A stretch of 27,731 nt of DNA from JAITWN01 sp964581365 (GTDB taxonomy: Bacteria; Pseudomonadota; Gammaproteobacteria; SZUA-140): contig CAZOOF010000027.1 in assembly GCA_964581365.1 (NCBI GenBank), positions 1 through 27,731 of the forward strand. The letters are read 5' to 3'. Below, piece by piece: positions 24,050-27,731 of the stretch (position 1 is its first letter; each line of letters begins with the position of its first letter). The position numbers and the translations under genes were made by a program. A model generated the notes under the pieces. It did not search any database. It was not told the DNA's origin and worked only from the letters and a program-made list of their open reading frames with translations.

Positions 24050-24741
24050 AGCTGCTCGCGATCGAAACCTCGACCATCGCCTGTTCGGTTGCGCTCTGCC
24101 GTGACGGAGAGATTACAGAGCGCTATGAGCTGGCGCCGCAGCGTCACGCCGATCTGGTGCTGCCGATGGCGGAGTCGCTGCTGTCCGAGGCCGGGCTGAG
24201 TCTGACCGGGCTCGATGCGATCGCTTTTGCGCGCGGTCCGGGCGCGTTCACCGGGCTGCGCATCGCCGCGGCAGTGGCTCAGGGCATGGCCTACGGTGCC
24301 GGCCTGCCGGTGATTCCGGTGTCTACACTGGCGGCGCTGGCGCAGGGGGTGATCGCGGATGGTCTGGCCGACCGGGTGCTCGCGGCGATGGACGCGCGCA
24401 TGGGCGAGGTCTACTGGGGCGCGTTCGAAGCCGATGCCGACGGGCTCGCGCGAGTGCTCGGCGAAGAGTGCGTGTGCGCGCCTGATCGAGTGCCGCAAGT
24501 CGAAGCTGACGGCTGGTTCGCCGCCGGCGATGGCTGGGCCAGTTACCGGGCGCTGCTCGAATCCCGCCTGGGCTTGGGGCGGGAACTCGCTGGTTGCGAC
24601 GAACAGCGCTATCCGCGGGCGCGGGATGTCGCCCGCCTCGCGCTTGCGATTCACCAGCGTGGAGGCGCGCGTCCGGCCGCGGAGGCGGTGCCGGTATACC
24701 TGCGTGACCGGGTCGCCAGCCCGCCGGCATCGCGACGCTGA
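24046..24741 (+). CDS. tsaB: tRNA threonylcarbamoyladenosine biosynthesis protein TsaB
   Basis: This 231-residue ASKHA-fold protein is the partner that activates TsaD in making the universal t6A37 modification of tRNAs that read ANN codons. It starts MKLLAIETSTIACSVALCRDG, has RHADLVLPMAESLLSEAGL, and the family motif ARGPGAFTGLRIAAAVAQGMAYG at about 64-86, followed by PVSTLAALAQG. ATG 24046 overlaps the helicase stop (ATGA). The open frame upstream is the shadow of the helicase. rimI, often found after tsaB, is absent here and a HIT-family gene follows 44 bp later. Confidence 0.95.
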   Translation: MKLLAIETSTIACSVALCRDGEITERYELAPQRHADLVLPMAESLLSEAGLSLTGLDAIAFARGPGAFTGLRIAAAVAQGMAYGAGLPVIPVSTLAALAQGVIADGLADRVLAAMDARMGEVYWGAFEADADGLARVLGEECVCAPDRVPQVEADGWFAAGDGWASYRALLESRLGLGRELAGCDEQRYPRARDVARLALAIHQRGGARPAAEAVPVYLRDRVASPPASRR

Positions 24742-24785
24742 TTACGCCCATCGTTGTCGATATCAACAAGCAGCGGAGAGAGACC

Positions 24786-25127
24786 ATGAGTGACTGCCTG
24801 TTCTGCCGCATGGCGAGCGGCGACATCAAGCCGGATCTCGTTTACGAGGATGAAGAGATCATTGCCTTTCGCGACATCAATCCGCAGGCGCCGGTGCACT
24901 GCCTGGTGATCCCGCGTCGCCACATTACCGCGATCGATACGCTCGAGGCCAGGGACGCGGGGCTGGTGGGACGAATGTTCCTGGTTGCAAAGCGCGTGGC
25001 GGAGGAGCAGGGCCTTGCCTCCGGATACCGCACGGTCATCAATTGCCGTGAAGATGGCGGTCAGACCGTATTCCATCTGCACCTGCACGTGCTGGGCGGG
25101 CGGCGCATGAACTGGCCGCCCGGCTGA
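24786..25127 (+). CDS. HIT-family (HinT-like) nucleotide hydrolase
   Basis: This 113-residue protein has the histidine-triad motif HLHLHV at 97-102 near the C terminus, plus CLFC at 4-7, the start of the metal site of many HIT proteins, and YEDEEIIAFRDINPQAPVHCLVIPRRH. HIT proteins cleave nucleoside phosphoramidates and related adenylated compounds in the cytoplasm. The length and motif placement fit HinT. A GGAGAGAG ribosome-binding stretch stands just before ATG 24786. It follows tsaB by 44 bp and may be cotranscribed. Confidence 0.93.
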   Translation: MSDCLFCRMASGDIKPDLVYEDEEIIAFRDINPQAPVHCLVIPRRHITAIDTLEARDAGLVGRMFLVAKRVAEEQGLASGYRTVINCREDGGQTVFHLHLHVLGGRRMNWPPG

Positions 25128-25144
25128 GGCTGATCATCGCGCGA

Positions 25145-25167
25145 GCGGGCGGCCTCGTGCCGCCCGC
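25145..25167. terminator. GC-rich hairpin between convergent HIT and CBS genes
   Basis: GCGGGCGGC (25145-25153) and GCCGCCCGC (25159-25167) form a perfect 9-bp stem with a 5-nt loop, 18 bp after the HIT stop and 10 bp from the stop of the opposing CBS gene. No T-run follows on either strand. A bidirectional transcription end is likely because it sits between two convergent 3' ends. Confidence 0.5.
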
Positions 25168-25177
25168 CCCTGGCGGA

Positions 25178-25636
25178 TCAATGGACGCCCTGGTGCCGAC
25201 AGACTTCCTGCAGTGCTGGTACCAGCTGGCTGAAGCCGATGCCGGCGCCATCGCCATCACGGCGCGCCTCGCAGATCGCGTCATCCATGGAGATCAGGCC
25301 TTCGAGGCGGCCTTCGCTGTCGAGAACCAGCAGCCGCCGCACTCCGTTCTCTCCCATCTTTTGCAGCGCCTCATCTGCGGTGGCATTGCGCTGGCAGGCG
25401 ACGATGCCCCGGTCGCCGCACACTTCCTGTGCCTTGATCTGCCAGAGCGGCTTGTGCTGAAGAGCCGAGGCCATGGCAATGTCGCGGTCGGTAATCAGGC
25501 CAAGCGCGCGGCCGTCCTCGCTCACGATGGGCACCGCTCCGCAGGCATTGTTCCACATCAGAATGGCCGCCGATTCCAGCGTGTCTTCGGGTCCGCAGGT
25601 CACCACTTCCTTCTCCATGATGCTGTCGATGTTCAT
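25178..25636 (-). CDS. Two-CBS-domain protein
   Basis: This 152-residue protein is made of two CBS motifs (about 7-58 and 69-122). Each ends with the ligand-contact pattern GLITDRDI (46-53) or GLISMDD (113-119) that in many CBS proteins binds adenine nucleotides. There is no other domain, so it is probably a stand-alone sensor or binding partner. AGGAGG stands just before ATG 25636. It is divergent from the bd-type oxidase operon and could sense energy state in relation to it, but that link rests on position only. The C-terminal tail (123-152) is of unknown role. Confidence 0.9.
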   Translation of the reverse strand: MNIDSIMEKEVVTCGPEDTLESAAILMWNNACGAVPIVSEDGRALGLITDRDIAMASALQHKPLWQIKAQEVCGDRGIVACQRNATADEALQKMGENGVRRLLVLDSEGRLEGLISMDDAICEARRDGDGAGIGFSQLVPALQEVCRHQGVH

Positions 25637-25873
25637 TCCCTGACCTCCTGCATCGTTGCTGAAAGTTGGATTTCCTTCGGCGCGGCAGTGCGCCGCGCAT
25701 TCCCGATCAGTCGTTTCAAACTTAGCCCCTCCGGCATCTCACGGCAAGCGTATTGAGCGGCCGGACGCGCATCACCGCTCGACGTCATTGGTGCTTGTGC
25801 GTATGTGACCGAAGTTTGAATTGAGGTTACATGATGGCTTCTTGCGCGCAGCGGAGATGGAGGCAGGCGGCGC
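25637..25873. other. Divergent intergenic region between CBS gene and cydA
   Basis: This 237-bp gap is the longest without a gene. It holds a 7-bp hairpin GCGCGGC/GCCGCGC (25680-25698) in the leader of the CBS gene. The nonamer AAGTTTGAA occurs twice facing away from the centre: reverse strand at 25715-25723 and forward strand at 25812-25820. No FNR-type TTGAT-N4-ATCAA site and no convincing -35/-10 pair were found. Promoters for both genes must lie here. Confidence 0.5.
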
Positions 25874-27217
25874 ATGGAAAGCGTGGATGCACTGTTGCTG
25901 GCCAGAATTCAGTTCGCTCTCAACATCGGCTTCCATATCCTGTTCGTCAGCATCACGCTGGCGCTGGCGTGGGTTTTGGTCTACTTCCGCGTCATGTATT
26001 CGCTCACCGGCAAGGCGCGGTGGCTCACATCGTTCAACCTGTGGACGCGGGTGTTCGCGCTGACATTCGCGGTTGGTGTCGTGACCGGGATCGTCATGTC
26101 GTTCCAGTTCGGTACCAACTGGCCGGGATACATGAACTCGGTCGGCAACGTGGCCGGTCCGCTGCTGGCGTACGAGGTCCTGACCGCATTCTTTCTCGAA
26201 GCGGCATTCCTTGGCGTCATGCTGTTCGGAATCAATCGGGTGCCAGGCTGGGCGCATCTGGGCGCGACCGTGCTGGTCGCCGTGGGGACCACACTGTCGG
26301 CATTCTGGATCCTGGCGCTCAATTCATGGATGCAGACCCCGGTAGCTTATGGCTATGACGGCGACGAACTGGTGAGCCTGGGATGGATCGAGGTGATCAT
26401 GAATCCTTCGTTCCCGCTGCGCTTCTTCCACATGCTCATGGCTTCGGGGGTCACCGCCGGCTTCGTCATCGCCGGCATGTCGGCCTTACGCCTGCTCAAG
26501 GACCGCTATGACAAGGCGGCATATGTCAGCTGGCGCACCGGAGCCATGATTGCCGCCTGGCTCGCCGCCGGACAGATCCTGGTCGGTGACCTGCACGGTC
26601 TGAATACGCTGGAGCACCAGCCGGCAAAGGTCGCGGCGATGGAGGGACTCTGGGATACGCGCACCCGCGCGCCGCTGGTGCTGTTTGCCATCCCCGACCA
26701 GGAGGAGAGGCGCAATGATCACGAGATTGCTCTGCCCGGCCTCGGGAGCTGGATACTGGCCCGCGATGTAAATGCGGAGATTCAGGGGTTGGATGCGTTC
26801 GGAGAGGACATTCCTCCGGTCGCGCCGGTATTCTGGGCCTTTCGCGTGATGGTCGGTCTCGGCCTGGTGATGCTGGTCGTCGCCGCCTATGGCGTGTTGC
26901 GCACCCGCCACGGCCATCAGCCCTCTCGTTCGATGCTGTGGGTGTTCGCGGGGATGACATTCTCTGGCTGGGTCGCGGTGGTGTCCGGCTGGATGGTGAC
27001 CGAGATCGGCCGCCAGCCCTGGCTGGTGTACGGAATTCTGCGCACCGCGGATGCAGTCGGGCCGGTCGGGCCGGCGCGGCTCGGTGCCAGCCTGACGCTG
27101 TACGCATTGATATACAGCGTGGTGCTGGTGTCTTACATCGTGGTGATGACGCATCTGGCGCGCCGCGGCCGCCGGCTCCGTCCATTTACCGAAGAACACG
27201 GGTTGCCGGTCAAATGA
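25874..27217 (+). CDS. cydA: Cytochrome bd-type (cyanide-insensitive type) quinol oxidase subunit I
   Basis: This 447-residue, nine-helix-type membrane protein carries the haems of a bd-type terminal oxidase that passes electrons from quinol to oxygen. The expected ligands are His21 (GFHILFV), His186 (FFHMLMA) and Met374 (GWMVTEIGRQPW), with Glu101 and Glu109 in the proton/haem region. Lys252 and Glu257 of the quinol loop match the E. coli residue numbers. The loop after GLW (260 onward) is short, so this is the CioA/short-Q-loop kind rather than the E. coli CydA kind. GGAGG at about 25858-25862 precedes ATG 25874. It overlaps the next gene by ATGA. Confidence 0.93.
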   Translation: MESVDALLLARIQFALNIGFHILFVSITLALAWVLVYFRVMYSLTGKARWLTSFNLWTRVFALTFAVGVVTGIVMSFQFGTNWPGYMNSVGNVAGPLLAYEVLTAFFLEAAFLGVMLFGINRVPGWAHLGATVLVAVGTTLSAFWILALNSWMQTPVAYGYDGDELVSLGWIEVIMNPSFPLRFFHMLMASGVTAGFVIAGMSALRLLKDRYDKAAYVSWRTGAMIAAWLAAGQILVGDLHGLNTLEHQPAKVAAMEGLWDTRTRAPLVLFAIPDQEERRNDHEIALPGLGSWILARDVNAEIQGLDAFGEDIPPVAPVFWAFRVMVGLGLVMLVVAAYGVLRTRHGHQPSRSMLWVFAGMTFSGWVAVVSGWMVTEIGRQPWLVYGILRTADAVGPVGPARLGASLTLYALIYSVVLVSYIVVMTHLARRGRRLRPFTEEHGLPVK

Positions 27218-27731
27218 GCCTCGATCTGCCGATCGTCTTTACGGTGCTGATGGGCGTTTCGATCCTCGCCTACGTCATCCTCGATGGCTACGACCTCGGC
27301 GTCGGCATCCTTCTGCCGCTTGCTGAGAGCCGGGAGCAGAACGTGATGGTTTCTTCGATCGGACCGTTCTGGGACGCTAACGAAACCTGGTTGGTGCTCG
27401 GCGTTGGCCTGCTGCTGGTTGCCTTTCCTGCGGCTCACGGCGAGGTGCTGACGGCGCTCTACATGCCGGTGCTGATCATGCTGGTGGGGCTCATTCTGCG
27501 CGGGGTGGCGTTCGAGATGCGGGTCAAGGCAGTGGGCTGGCATCGGGATCTGTGGAACTGGTTCTTCTGGGCGGGTTCCGTGGTGGCGGCCCTGGCTCAG
27601 GGCGTGATGCTCGGACTCTATGTCAGCGGCTTCGAGCACGGCATGGGTTACTACCTCTTCGCGCTGGTGGTGGCTTTCGGCGTGGTGGGCGGCTACGTGC
27701 TGCTCGGCGCAACCTGGCTGATCGTGCGCGC
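27214..27731 (+). CDS. cydB: Cytochrome bd-type quinol oxidase subunit II, N-terminal part (3' end outside window)
   Basis: The first 172 codons are present and the frame is open to the window end. The protein starts MSLDLPIVFTVLMGVSILAYVILDGYDLGVGILLPL and continues with SSIGPFWDANETWLVLGVGLLLVAFPAAHGEVLTALYMPV and LILRGVAFEMR, the standard CydB/CioB N terminus with its GYDLG and WDANETWLV motifs. CydB forms the heterodimer with CydA in the inner membrane. The start overlaps the cydA stop codon (ATGA), so the two are translated together. The short-Q-loop partner suggests the name cioB would also apply. Confidence 0.93.
   Translation, partial: MSLDLPIVFTVLMGVSILAYVILDGYDLGVGILLPLAESREQNVMVSSIGPFWDANETWLVLGVGLLLVAFPAAHGEVLTALYMPVLIMLVGLILRGVAFEMRVKAVGWHRDLWNWFFWAGSVVAALAQGVMLGLYVSGFEHGMGYYLFALVVAFGVVGGYVLLGATWLIVR

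Noticed and set aside
24752..24770. GTTG...CAAC inverted repeat between tsaB and the HIT gene
   Set aside because: Only 4 bp of pairing and no T-run; not distinguishable from chance.

Overview
The window (GC-rich, tightly packed, about 63% G+C by eye) is a chromosomal segment of a polarly flagellated gammaproteobacterium. The basis is the Pseudomonas-type order fliH-I-J-K-L-M-N-O-P-Q-R-flhB-flhA-flhF-flhG-fliA-motC-motD, sigma-54 style -24/-12 promoters in front of flagellar units, and a tsaB/yoaA pair like that of E. coli. I see no insertion sequences, tRNA or rRNA genes, CRISPR arrays or phage genes. No gene-free stretch exceeds about 240 bp.

Region 1 (1-16955, all + strand) is the flagellar block. 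It runs from the export ATPase complex (3' end of fliH, fliI, fliJ), through the hook-length ruler fliK, fliL, the C-ring genes fliM/fliN, the export gate fliO-P-Q-R-flhB-flhA, the placement/number pair flhF/flhG and sigma-28 (fliA), to the stator pair motC/motD. A 55-residue hydrophilic protein and a membrane-anchored DUF2802 protein close the block. Most junctions overlap or are nearly contiguous. Three very good sigma-54 boxes (before fliK, fliL and the 55-aa gene) divide the block into units. The che genes usually found between fliA and motC in Pseudomonas-type clusters are absent here.

Region 2 (16913-21472) holds a minus-strand degenerate receiver / degenerate GGDEF / intact EAL protein (a probable c-di-GMP phosphodiesterase) that overlaps the DUF2802 gene tail to tail. 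It also holds a divergent gene for a GYF_2-like / transmembrane / pentapeptide-repeat protein, and a minus-strand fusion of an aminoglycoside-phosphotransferase-like domain with a P-loop kinase domain.

Region 3 (21600-25127, + strand) is a housekeeping run: a small PD-(D/E)XK-like protein coupled by ATGA overlap to a YoaA/DinG-type Fe-S helicase, which is coupled the same way to tsaB (tRNA t6A synthesis), then a HIT-family hydrolase. Region 4 (25178-27731) has a minus-strand two-CBS protein and a divergent bd-type quinol oxidase operon, cydA/cioA followed by cydB/cioB, cut by the window end.

The most striking non-coding feature lies at 4040-4116. A long inverted repeat surrounds the fliL sigma-54 promoter so that its 3' arm carries the fliL ribosome-binding site while its 5' arm lies upstream of the predicted transcription start. 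Read-through RNA from fliK could hide the fliL ribosome-binding site, whereas RNA started at the local promoter could not. The annotation rests on reading the sequence only; no database search was run.
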